Below, piece after piece: positions 1 through 8,994 of a DNA stretch of 34,476 nucleotides. Numbering within the stretch: the first letter of the stretch is position 1; each line of letters begins with the position of its first letter. Both the position numbers and the translations under genes were made by a program. The notes beneath the pieces are model-generated. The model ran no database searches. It saw only the letters and a list, made by a program, of their open reading frames with translations, and was not told the DNA's origin. The stretch is from Cytophagales bacterium (GTDB taxonomy: Bacteria > Bacteroidota > Bacteroidia > Cytophagales > JAPOQI01), in assembly GCA_026710765.1 (NCBI GenBank), contig JAPOQI010000143.1:1-34476 (forward strand), read 5' to 3'.

Positions 1-1019
1 CTCTTAAGTTTCAAGGTCCCCGCTGCCATATTTCGAGGATTCGCCCAAGGCTTCTCATCCTCCCGAATTCGCTGCCGATTAAGATCCAGAAAACGCTCTC
101 GGGCGATAAAGACCTCCCCACGAATCTCCATATATGCCGGACAAGCCCCGGCTATCTTCATAGGAATATCCCGAAGGGTCCGAATATTCGCACTGAGATC
201 CTCTCCCTCGCGTCCATCTCCTCGGGCAAGTGCCCGATGAAATTCACCCCGTACGTAGATCATATTTATTGCCACGCCATCAAATTTGGGCTCACAATAA
301 TATTCTATCCGCTCCTCCCCCAGCTTCTTTCGAAGCTGTATCTCAAATTCATCCAGGTCTTCTCTCGTATAAGTATTCTTCAAGGAGAGCATGGGAAATT
401 TATGTGGATAACTATGAAATTGACCCGTCAGATCATCCCCCACCACCTGGGTGGGAGAGTCTTTATATAGCCTTTCAAAATCTTTCTGCATCCCCAAAAG
501 GGACTCCTTCTTCTTTAAAACCCCCTCCCGTATGTTCCGAAAAGCCTCTTGCTTCTGGGGAAGCTGCTCCAGATTTTTTAAAAAATCCTCCCGTACAACT
601 TGAAAGTCCCCCGATTCCTTCAAAACCCGAAGATCTTTGTCTACCTCTTGAAGAGCCTTCTGGCTTTGGGAAAAGCCCTCTTGGGCATCCCGAAAAGACC
701 CCGCTAAGTCTTTTAGAAAGCCCTGCACGAGTTCAAAAAAATCTTTTTCAAAGCCTTTAATCGCGATCAGCCTTTTATCATACTCTTCATCCTCAAGCAG
801 AGGCGCATGATCGCCACCCTTGTAATAGAGATCCGCGTGCCGATTCAGCTCTTGGACCTTTTTTCCGTATTCTCTTAAATTGTCTTCTAATTCTTGAATC
901 TTCTGATCATATTTTTTTAGATCCTGAATTAGGCTTTGAGCACGCTGAGTCCATCCTTCCATGTTGTGTTGGAGCCCCTGAAGTCTCTTTTGGAATCCTG
1001 TCTCAGTCATCGCTTCCAT
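1..1019 (-). CDS. ligA: NAD-dependent DNA ligase LigA, N-terminal part (truncated at left window edge), with unusual internal insertion
   Basis: Hand translation of the minus strand is open from ATG at 1019 to position 1. It reads MEAMTETGFQKRLQG...ELNRHADLYYKGGDHAPLLEDEEYDKRL...KDSPTQVVGDDLTGQFHSYPHKFPMLSLKNTYTREDLDEFE...YYCEPKFDGVAINMIYVRGEFHRALARGDGREGEDLSANIRTLRDIP...YMEIRGEVFIARERFLDLN...WANPRNMAAGTLKLK. LigA hallmarks: EYD, DSPTQ-VG, PMLSL-N, KxDG nucleotidyl site (KFDG), RGDG-GED-N-RT-IP, RGEV, NPRN-AAG. The alternative start is ATG at 1010. Confidence 0.95.
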   Translation of the reverse strand, partial: MEAMTETGFQKRLQGLQHNMEGWTQRAQSLIQDLKKYDQKIQELEDNLREYGKKVQELNRHADLYYKGGDHAPLLEDEEYDKRLIAIKGFEKDFFELVQGFLKDLAGSFRDAQEGFSQSQKALQEVDKDLRVLKESGDFQVVREDFLKNLEQLPQKQEAFRNIREGVLKKKESLLGMQKDFERLYKDSPTQVVGDDLTGQFHSYPHKFPMLSLKNTYTREDLDEFEIQLRKKLGEERIEYYCEPKFDGVAINMIYVRGEFHRALARGDGREGEDLSANIRTLRDIPMKIAGACPAYMEIRGEVFIARERFLDLNRQRIREDEKPWANPRNMAAGTLKLK

Positions 1020-1068
1020 GAAAATAGGGAAATCCTGGAAAGGGCTTTCTTCATGTACGGTAGATTAG

Positions 1069-2532
1069 CTAATAAGCCTTGGCAAAAAGGACCCGTTGCG
1101 AACTTTTTTTCTGGGTCCGAATACATTTTCCCTCCTTTGGATTCTGTGATAAGGGAATACATCGTATGGTGGCTTGGGTTTCTTGTTGAATCTGAGCTTC
1201 TGTTTCCGTTGTTCCGTCCCAGTGGGCAGAGAGAAAGCCACCCTTTTGACTGAGTATTTCTTTAAACTCATCATAGTCATCCGTAATATGTGTATGCTTC
1301 TGCTGACGTTCTTTGGCTGTTTGGAACATATTGTGTTGAATTTCATCCAAGAGACCCAATACATTAACCCCTTCCCAAGACACGGATATCTTCTCCAAAC
1401 GATCTCTACGAAAAAGCTCTATGCTTTGATTTTTGATATCCGCAGGACCTATAGCCACCCGAAGGGGAACCCCCTTAAGTTCCCATTCCGCAAATTTCCA
1501 TCCGGGCTTATGCAGATCTCTATCATCTAGATGCACACGGAGACCTTGTTTTTCCCATGCCGACTGAAAACGTTGTGCCTGCGTACAAACCTCTTTCCGT
1601 TGTTCCTCATCATAGTAAATCGGAACAATTACCACCTGCTGAGGTGCCAGCTTTGGGGGCAAGACCAACCCCTTATCATCCCCATGAACCATAATCAAAG
1701 CACCCATGAGTCGGGTACTCACACCCCAAGAACTCCCCCAAACATATTCCAATCTGCCATCCTGCTTGGCAAACTTCACATCAAAAGCCTTGGCAAAATT
1801 TTGTCCCAAGAAGTGGGAAGTACCTAATTGTAATGCCTTCCCATCATGCATGAGGGCCTCTAAACAATAGGTCTCTACGGCACCCGCAAATCGTTCGCTT
1901 TCCGTCTTTATACCCTTAACCACAGGAATAGCTAAGGTGTTCTCCACCAGGTCAACATATATATCCAGCAGATCAAGGGTTTCCGTTTGGGCTTCTTCCT
2001 GGGTGGCATGGGCCGTATGACCCTCTTGCCACAGAAATTCCGTGCTACGCAGGAAGGGACGGGTACGCATCTCCCAACGAATCACATTTGCCCACTGATT
2101 AATCAAAAGAGGTAAATCCCTGTAAGACTGTATCCAATCCCTATATGTGTTCCATATGGTCGTCTCAGAGGTCGGCCGCAATACCAAGGCCTCTTCCAAC
2201 TCCGAAGCAGGATCTATTTTGATCTGCTTATCTCGTTCACAAAGCCTGTGATGTGTGACTACCGCACATTCTTTCGCAAAGCCCTCTACATGGGAGAGCT
2301 CTTTTTCAAAATGACTCAAGGGAATCATGAGTGGGAAATAGGCATTTTGATGACCCGTCTCCTTGAGACGGAGGTCTAAAATCTGTTGAATACGCTCCCA
2401 TATGGAAAACCCATACGGATTTATCACCATGCAGCCCCGAACCGAAGACTTGGAAACCAACCCCGCATGCTTGACCAAATCAGAATACCAAGCATTAGGG
2501 TCCTTAGAACGGGATGTAATCAAACGACTCAC
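1069..2532 (-). CDS. proS: Prolyl-tRNA synthetase (type 3 / archaeal-eukaryotic-like form)
   Basis: 487 aa. Class II aaRS motifs: GCMVINPYGFSIWERIQ, LRPTSETTIW, RWEMRTRPFLRSTEFLWQEGHTAHAT, WGVSTRLMGALIMVHGDDKGLVLPPKLAPQQVVIVPI. C-terminal tail KCIRTQKKSSQRVLFAKAY. Confidence 0.96.
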   Translation of the reverse strand: MSRLITSRSKDPNAWYSDLVKHAGLVSKSSVRGCMVINPYGFSIWERIQQILDLRLKETGHQNAYFPLMIPLSHFEKELSHVEGFAKECAVVTHHRLCERDKQIKIDPASELEEALVLRPTSETTIWNTYRDWIQSYRDLPLLINQWANVIRWEMRTRPFLRSTEFLWQEGHTAHATQEEAQTETLDLLDIYVDLVENTLAIPVVKGIKTESERFAGAVETYCLEALMHDGKALQLGTSHFLGQNFAKAFDVKFAKQDGRLEYVWGSSWGVSTRLMGALIMVHGDDKGLVLPPKLAPQQVVIVPIYYDEEQRKEVCTQAQRFQSAWEKQGLRVHLDDRDLHKPGWKFAEWELKGVPLRVAIGPADIKNQSIELFRRDRLEKISVSWEGVNVLGLLDEIQHNMFQTAKERQQKHTHITDDYDEFKEILSQKGGFLSAHWDGTTETEAQIQQETQATIRCIPLSQNPKEGKCIRTQKKSSQRVLFAKAY

Positions 2533-2710
2533 AAAACCAAAGCCTACAATTTAGGAAAATTTGAATTTTCTGAGTAATATCTTGATTCGGCTATCCTCAT
2601 AGTTGTTGGGTCTATCTTTGACACGGCGTCCCTTGAACTCATCAGCACGGGGAACCCAAGATAGGCCTTTCTGATGAATATTTCTATAAAAAAGGATCTT
2701 GAAAGGAGAT

Positions 2711-5515
2711 ATGGAAAAGAAAAAACTACCTAATCTCTGGGAGGGTCTTCCTTATGAAGACCTAACCACAGAGGCTATTTTTGTACTGGATTCCGAAGGG
2801 TGCTTCCAGTACATGAACAAGATTTTATCCCAACGATTAGGCTATTCTAAATCGGAGTGGGAAGGCTTGTCTATAAAGAAACTGCTGCCACAAGAAGAAG
2901 AATACCTCTCTTCTCAACATGGATCTAAGGAGCAATTTCAAAATAGAAACCTAACGCTCTTAACTAAGCATGGAAGGAAGATTTTTCTAAGAGGGCATAT
3001 AATCCATGAATCCCACGGACTCAGGGGATTTTTCAAGGATGTCACCACAGAGACCCGAATTCTTAGAACCCAAGAAATTCATACCCGTGTTATGGATTTT
3101 AATGCGAGCAATTTGCCCTTAGAAATACTTTATCAACGAATTTTTGAAGAGGTCCATGATGTCTTTAACATAGAGTATTTGGGGGTTGTGCATCGGGAAA
3201 AAAAGATTTCACGGGAGGCTTCTTTTTCTGTTTTTGGCAAAGAAAACCTTAAAGATCCCGAACGGGAGGTACACGAATATATCTGTCAGCATTTTTCTCA
3301 GGAAGTGCTATCCCGGCGACATTCGCTCATTGTCTTAAATACCAGCATCCGTCGGGTGGTAGAAGCACGATACCCCAAGGTTCAAACCCCCCACATGTGG
3401 ATGGGTGTAAATGTACCCTTTCAGAGCAAAAAAATAGAAACGGTCCTTTCCTTTTACTCCTTTGATCAAAAAACTAGATACTCGCCCCGAGAATTAGGGA
3501 TCATAGAATTTCTGGGTAAACAGGTCTCTGTGGCCTTGGAACGGAAAATTAGACAATCTCAGCTGAAGAGCAAGGAGGCTCGTTTGTTTTCCATCTATGA
3601 AAGTAATTCTCATCAGATATGGACAGTGGATAGTTCTTATAAATTAACCGATTTTAACCCCTTATTTGAAGAAGTATTTTCCCAAAGCATACAGAAACCT
3701 ATTCGCTTAGGAAATGATTTTATGGAGATCCTAAAACAATCTTCTAAGTCCCTATCCCCGGATTGGATTAAGTATTTGAATCGTGCCTTTGAGGGACATT
3801 CTACCAAATTCAGAACCTACCTCGCTCAAGAAGACGGAAAGAATGTGTGGCTAGATGTTTTCTTAAATCCCATCTACTCATCGAAGAAAAAGGTAAACGA
3901 GGTCTCCTGTATCGCCAACGATATTACCCACCTCAAAAAAATCACAGACGAACTGGTTCAGTCCAAGGAAAAAGCCGAACAACTACTCCAAGCCAAACAA
4001 AATTTTCTGGCCAACATGAGTCACGAAATACGAACCCCAATTAATGGCATGATGGGCATGCTAGAACTCCTCAACTCTACAAACCTAAACCCTGCTCAAA
4101 AGGAATACTTGGATATCATCAAAACATCCTCTGCTACCCTAATGAGTATACTCAATGATATTCTAAATCTATCCAAAATAGAAGCCGGAAAATTAGAACT
4201 CTATCCCAAACCCCTTCGCTTTCGGGAGATGCTAATCAAGTCATTATCCTTGTATGAAAAACAAGGATCTCAAGTTTTTCTTCACGTAGACCCTGAGGTG
4301 CCAAATCACCTCTGTTTGGACGAAACACGGATAGGTCAAATTCTATCCAATATGATCTCCAATGCCATCAAGTTTTCAGAATATAGAAAGGAGGTCCATG
4401 TGGGCGTGTATTTGGCCTCTCAGAAAAAAGGACAGATCAAGCTCCGAATAAAGGTTAAAGATTATGGCATAGGCATTTCTCCGGAGGAACAAAAAGATCT
4501 TTTCAAGAGCTTCCATCAATTGGAAAGAAGTACCCGGAAGCGATTTGGTGGAACCGGGTTGGGATTGGCCATTACCAAGAACTTAGCCCTCCTTATGAAG
4601 GGGGACATGGGTGTTTTCTCAACCCCGTCTCAGGGCAGCTGCTTTTGGATAGACCTTTGGGTTCAAGAAGCAAAAGTGGAAGAAATAGAGAGTCTGAAAT
4701 CTGAAAAGGGAGAGATCTTAACCCAACCCAAATTGGTTCAGCAAGTCAAGATTCTACTCGTAGATGATAACCTCAGTAATTTACGTGTAGCCCAAAGTTT
4801 TTTAGAAAAAGCAGAGGCTCAAGTTATTTCGGTTCAGGACGGACGATCCGCCTTGGAACAAGTCGGGCAGCATATTTTTGATCTCATCCTCATGGATATA
4901 CAAATGCCCATCATGGACGGAATTGATACAGCCAAAGAAATCCGAAAGAAACGAATCCACGTACCCCCTATCATAGCCATGACAGCCTATGCTATGCCCG
5001 AGGATAAAGAGAAATTCTTGGACCTAGGCATGGATGATTATATCCCCAAACCTATCTCCTACTCAGGATTGATCCAAAAGGTCATCTACTGGACCCAAAA
5101 ATCTAAGACCCCCTCCCACCAAATATCTAAACCCAAACCCTACCCAACCCAAGCGAGCCCGAAGAAAAATGCCCAAAACGACCAAGACATATGGGATCAA
5201 AATTATGTACAAAAAGTTGTTCTTCACGGGGGAAAAAAAGCCTATCTAGAAGCCTTTCAAGATTTCAAGAAAGAAATCCCACCCTTGCTTTTAGCATGTC
5301 AAGAAGATATGAAACGGGCTCAGTTCAAAGAACTATCCGAGCATGTTCATAAAATAAAAGGCGCTGCCGGTAGTGTGGGAATCATCTGCGTCCAGCGGTC
5401 TTGTTTGGAAATAGAACAACAAATCCTTCAAGAAAATCCCCCATCTCTAGATAGCCTGCAAGAATCTTGGAAAGCCTTTCTTGCCGAAGAACAAAAAATC
5501 CGGAACTCGCTATGA
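2711..5515 (+). CDS. Hybrid sensor histidine kinase, PAS-GAF-PAS-HisKA-HATPase-REC-HPt, no evident transmembrane segment
   Basis: H box NMSHEIRTPINGMMGML; ATPase NMISNAIKFS, DYGIGIS, GGTGLGLAI; receiver ILLVDDN...LILMDIQMPIMDGI...AMTAYA...YIPKPIS; C-terminal HPt HVHKIKGAAGSVGI. The ORF track starts at TTG 2699; ATG 2711 is the likelier start. Confidence 0.95.
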   Translation: MEKKKLPNLWEGLPYEDLTTEAIFVLDSEGCFQYMNKILSQRLGYSKSEWEGLSIKKLLPQEEEYLSSQHGSKEQFQNRNLTLLTKHGRKIFLRGHIIHESHGLRGFFKDVTTETRILRTQEIHTRVMDFNASNLPLEILYQRIFEEVHDVFNIEYLGVVHREKKISREASFSVFGKENLKDPEREVHEYICQHFSQEVLSRRHSLIVLNTSIRRVVEARYPKVQTPHMWMGVNVPFQSKKIETVLSFYSFDQKTRYSPRELGIIEFLGKQVSVALERKIRQSQLKSKEARLFSIYESNSHQIWTVDSSYKLTDFNPLFEEVFSQSIQKPIRLGNDFMEILKQSSKSLSPDWIKYLNRAFEGHSTKFRTYLAQEDGKNVWLDVFLNPIYSSKKKVNEVSCIANDITHLKKITDELVQSKEKAEQLLQAKQNFLANMSHEIRTPINGMMGMLELLNSTNLNPAQKEYLDIIKTSSATLMSILNDILNLSKIEAGKLELYPKPLRFREMLIKSLSLYEKQGSQVFLHVDPEVPNHLCLDETRIGQILSNMISNAIKFSEYRKEVHVGVYLASQKKGQIKLRIKVKDYGIGISPEEQKDLFKSFHQLERSTRKRFGGTGLGLAITKNLALLMKGDMGVFSTPSQGSCFWIDLWVQEAKVEEIESLKSEKGEILTQPKLVQQVKILLVDDNLSNLRVAQSFLEKAEAQVISVQDGRSALEQVGQHIFDLILMDIQMPIMDGIDTAKEIRKKRIHVPPIIAMTAYAMPEDKEKFLDLGMDDYIPKPISYSGLIQKVIYWTQKSKTPSHQISKPKPYPTQASPKKNAQNDQDIWDQNYVQKVVLHGGKKAYLEAFQDFKKEIPPLLLACQEDMKRAQFKELSEHVHKIKGAAGSVGIICVQRSCLEIEQQILQENPPSLDSLQESWKAFLAEEQKIRNSL

Positions 5516-5597
5516 TGTGCAAAAGAACAGGAACAATGCATAGCTGTCTCAGGAACCTTAAAGGCTTCATAACATTTGTCTTAACTTGTACCTCTAT

Positions 5598-6632
5598 ATG
5601 ATGCTGAGGAGAATAGCAAAAAAAGAGGGATTGAATGTAGAACCCGGGACGATTTTTATCAAGGATAATCTATCCATTATGAGATGTATGAACTCAGATT
5701 GCATAGACCTGATATATTTAGACCCCCCCTTCAATAAGAATAAGACTTTCACGGCACTCATGGATTCTAAAGCCAAAGGTGCTGAGTTCAAAGATTATTG
5801 GGAACGGGATGATGTGAAGGACGCGGATATGGATTACTTGGAGAAGGCGCATGAAGAGTTATTTGCTTTGTTAAAAGTCCTGAGGGGCCTTGGAATCAGG
5901 GGATCTGAATATTATCTCTATTATATCGCACTTCGGTTGTTGGAATGTCATAGAGTATTGAAGCCTACAGGATCTATCTATTTGCATTGCGATCCCACCA
6001 TGTCCCACTATCTTAAACTTTTGATGGATTGTATCTTCGGGGTGGAGAATTTTAGGAATGAGATTGTCTGGTTCTATCCCGATACCCCAGGCAGAGCTAG
6101 GAGATATTTCCCCAAGAAACATGATCTGCTTTTGTGTTATTCTAAAAGCAGGAATTATACCTTTGAAGCTAAAAATGTACTTATAGATATCCTGCCTGAG
6201 TCCAAGATGAGATATAAAACACCACGAAAAATAGGCGGACGCGAATATATAGGAGGAAAATCATCCACAGAAGGTAAAATTCCTGAAGACGTTTGGCGGA
6301 TCCCCGCAGTGAAAGGCAATTCCAAAGAGTACATCGGCTACCCAACCCAGAAACCTGAGAAATTATTGGATCGGATTATCAAGGCTTCTTCCCAGGAAGG
6401 AGATGTTGTCTTAGATCCGTTCTGTGGTTGTGCGACCACCTGTGTGGTGGCACATGGACTACATAGGAAGTGGATTGGCATAGACCTCTCTCCTGTGGCA
6501 GGAGAGATGGTGCTTTCTCGCCTCCATGATCGGGGGAGTTTGGATTATAAGATCGTTATTTGGAATGATAAGACCAATAAAGCGGATGTACTTCCCGTAC
6601 GGACCGACTTGCGAGACATTCCCTCATCATGA
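5598..6632 (+). CDS. Beta-class site-specific DNA methyltransferase (N6-adenine or N4-cytosine)
   Basis: Catalytic IYLDPPFN precedes the SAM-binding motif VVLDPFCGCATTCVVAHGLHRKWIGIDLSP; YPTQKPEKLLDRII motif. ORF track start is TTG 5586; ATG 5598 or 5601 is more likely. No restriction endonuclease gene is adjacent. Confidence 0.92.
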   Translation: MMLRRIAKKEGLNVEPGTIFIKDNLSIMRCMNSDCIDLIYLDPPFNKNKTFTALMDSKAKGAEFKDYWERDDVKDADMDYLEKAHEELFALLKVLRGLGIRGSEYYLYYIALRLLECHRVLKPTGSIYLHCDPTMSHYLKLLMDCIFGVENFRNEIVWFYPDTPGRARRYFPKKHDLLLCYSKSRNYTFEAKNVLIDILPESKMRYKTPRKIGGREYIGGKSSTEGKIPEDVWRIPAVKGNSKEYIGYPTQKPEKLLDRIIKASSQEGDVVLDPFCGCATTCVVAHGLHRKWIGIDLSPVAGEMVLSRLHDRGSLDYKIVIWNDKTNKADVLPVRTDLRDIPSS

Positions 6633-8701
6633 GTATCTTTCAATTATCAGCACCCCATGAACCTGCCGGAGACCAACCCAAGGCGATCCAGGAGTTAAGC
6701 CAGGGTATTCAAAAAGGAATCCCTGCCCAAACCCTCCTAGGTGTTACCGGCTCCGGAAAAACCTTCACCATGGCACATGTCATTCAACAGGTTAAAAAAT
6801 CTACCCTAGTGCTGAGTCACAATAAAACCCTAGCCGCCCAGCTCTACGCAGAATTCAAACAGTATTTTCCCCATAACTTGGTAGAATACTTTATCTCCTA
6901 TTATGATTATTATCAACCCGAAGCCTATATCCCTCTGAGTAATACCTATATAGAAAAGGAAATGTCTATCAACGAGCATATAGACCTACTCCGATTGCGA
7001 GCTTCTTCTTCCCTCCTCTCGGGACGAGAAGATGTAATTGTGGTGGCTTCTGTTTCTTGCATTTATGGACTAGGAAACCCCGCCCATTTCAGAGCCAATG
7101 CCATTTCCATGGAGCTGAACCAGCAAATTTCCATGACCCAAGTATTATATCGCCTTGTGGATTTGATGTACAAACGAGAAGAAAAAAACCCAGGACCAGG
7201 TCAATTTTCGATCCGAGGTGATAGTTTGGAAATTGTCGCAGCCTATGAAGAACATAGATATATTATTTGCTTCGGAGAAGACAAAATAGATCGCATTAGC
7301 CTCTGCAAAAAAGGAAAAAAACAAGATCTCAATAACGTCCTAATTTTTCCTGCCCATCTCTTCCTAGGGAAAAAGTCCGACGTACATGACATCATAGCCG
7401 AAATAGAAAATGATCTGGAAAAACAAATCTCCTTCCTAGAACAAGAAGGATGGAAAGATGAAGCGGATAGACTCGGTGAACGAGTGGGAAATGACCTGAG
7501 TATGATCCGAGAACTCGGATACTGCTCGGGTATAGAAAACTATTCCCGATACTTTGATAGACGAAAACCAGGAGAACGCCCCTATTGCCTATTTGATTAT
7601 TTTCCCAAGAATTTTATGCTTATTGTAGATGAAAGTCACGTTACAATTCCTCAGGTCCGTGCTATGTGGGGTGGAGATAGAACCCGAAAGGAAAACCTAG
7701 TGAGATATGGCTTTAGGCTACCCTCTGCCCTAGATAACAGACCCCTAACCTTTGATGAATTTGAAAACATGATGCCCCCAACCCTCTTCGTAAGTGCCAC
7801 GCCCGCAGAATATGAAATCCAAAAATCTGCAGGTCTAATTGTGGAACAAATTATCCGACCCACAGGTCTTCTAGATCCCAAAATAGAGGTCCGAGAAAGC
7901 AAACATCAAGTGGAAGACCTACTTGAAGAACTCCGAAAACAGGTTCCACGAAATGAACGAAGCCTACTCACAACCATCACGAAAAGGCTCGCAGAAGAAC
8001 TAGCCGAATACCTTTGCCAACACGAAATTAGAGCCAGATATCTCCATGCAGATATCAAGGCCCTAGATCGGGTAGATATCTTAATGGAACTCCGAAAAGG
8101 AGATTTTGACGTGCTCGTCGGGGTGAACCTACTCCGAGAAGGACTAGACCTACCTGAAGTCTCCCTAGTGGCAATCCTGGATGCAGATAAAGAAGGATTC
8201 CTGAGAAATGAACGATCACTCATCCAAACCATCGGAAGAGCCTCCCGAAATGAAAATGGAAGGGTCATCCTGTATGCAGATAAATCTACCCAATCCATGG
8301 AAAAAGCCATCTCCAAAACACAAAGACGAAGAAAACTCCAAAAAGCCTATAATCAAAAACATCACATCATACCCCGAACAATTAAAAAACAAACAGAAGA
8401 AGTCTTTAACTTTGATGAAAAACAACTCCGAAAATATAACGGAAAGGAAGGTGACACCGACTTCCTAAACTCCCTCTCAGTCAAAGCCGGAGAAAAAAAC
8501 ACCTCCCTCAAACCCCTACATAAAACCGAACTCCAAGAATTGGAAAAACGAATAGAACAACGAATGAGAAAAGCCGCACAAGAAAAAGACTATGAAAAAG
8601 CTGTAACCCTAAGAGATGATCTCAAAAAGGTCCAGCAAATCCTCCGAAACAAAAGCCAAGAACAACCACCTAAACCCCACAGAAGAAAATCAAACAAGTA
8701 A
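6629..8701 (+). CDS. uvrB: Excinuclease ABC subunit B
   Basis: LGVTGSGKTFTMA Walker A; YYDYYQPEAYIP; DESHVT; LLREGLDLPEVSLVAILDADKEGFLR; IQTIGRASRN; C-terminal UVR motif LEKRIEQRMRKAAQEKDYEKAVTLRDDL. Confidence 0.98.
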   Translation: MSIFQLSAPHEPAGDQPKAIQELSQGIQKGIPAQTLLGVTGSGKTFTMAHVIQQVKKSTLVLSHNKTLAAQLYAEFKQYFPHNLVEYFISYYDYYQPEAYIPLSNTYIEKEMSINEHIDLLRLRASSSLLSGREDVIVVASVSCIYGLGNPAHFRANAISMELNQQISMTQVLYRLVDLMYKREEKNPGPGQFSIRGDSLEIVAAYEEHRYIICFGEDKIDRISLCKKGKKQDLNNVLIFPAHLFLGKKSDVHDIIAEIENDLEKQISFLEQEGWKDEADRLGERVGNDLSMIRELGYCSGIENYSRYFDRRKPGERPYCLFDYFPKNFMLIVDESHVTIPQVRAMWGGDRTRKENLVRYGFRLPSALDNRPLTFDEFENMMPPTLFVSATPAEYEIQKSAGLIVEQIIRPTGLLDPKIEVRESKHQVEDLLEELRKQVPRNERSLLTTITKRLAEELAEYLCQHEIRARYLHADIKALDRVDILMELRKGDFDVLVGVNLLREGLDLPEVSLVAILDADKEGFLRNERSLIQTIGRASRNENGRVILYADKSTQSMEKAISKTQRRRKLQKAYNQKHHIIPRTIKKQTEEVFNFDEKQLRKYNGKEGDTDFLNSLSVKAGEKNTSLKPLHKTELQELEKRIEQRMRKAAQEKDYEKAVTLRDDLKKVQQILRNKSQEQPPKPHRRKSNK

Positions 8702-8868
8702 ATCCTTATGAAATCCTGCTAATTTTTCATAGAAAAAGGGAAAATTGACAAGTAAAACTTTGATTTCCCAAAGAAATTTCCTAAAATCCCTCCAGTCTCT
8801 CCCCAAAGAGAATGGGGGCAGGGTAGAAATATGTATGTCTGTCAAGCTGAAATGAGCTATTCAAGAAA

Positions 8869-8994
8869 ATGAAGGTCTTAATCAAAGCACGTTCGGGAAT
8901 CCCTTCTTCAGCCCCTCAGGGTAGGGCATCTATTATCCTCCTAGTTCTCCTCCTCGTCTTGGGAAAGACCGACCCCACAGACTTGAAAGCACAA
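8869..8994 (+). other. Signal peptide-coding segment of the giant T9SS protein
   Basis: MKVLIKARSGIPSSAPQGRASIILLVLLLVLGKTDPTDLKAQ: basic N-region, leucine-rich H-region. Cleavage after KAQ is an inference. Confidence 0.7.

Noticed and set aside
230-760. + strand ORFs of 176 and 77 aa (Pro/Ser-rich)
   Set aside because: They lie antisense to the hand-translated ligA frame, which has clear LigA motifs; the compositional bias is typical of shadow ORFs.
2554-2698. Possible tRNA or structured RNA in the proS-kinase gap
   Set aside because: No cloverleaf-compatible T-loop or acceptor pairing found by eye; the protein-like minus-strand frame explains it better.
6418-6435. FCGCATT instead of FxGxGT in the methyltransferase SAM motif as evidence of inactivation
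   Set aside because: CGCAT variants are, as far as I recall, common in this methyltransferase subfamily, and the rest of the catalytic motifs are intact.
7906-8316. 136-aa minus-strand Ser/Arg-rich ORF
   Set aside because: Antisense shadow of uvrB; low-complexity SRS/RSS composition and no recognisable domain.
8702-8868. Weak hairpin CCCC-AAAGAGAAT-GGGG upstream of the giant gene as terminator or riboswitch
   Set aside because: Four-base stem with no U-tract or known riboswitch core; too weak to call.
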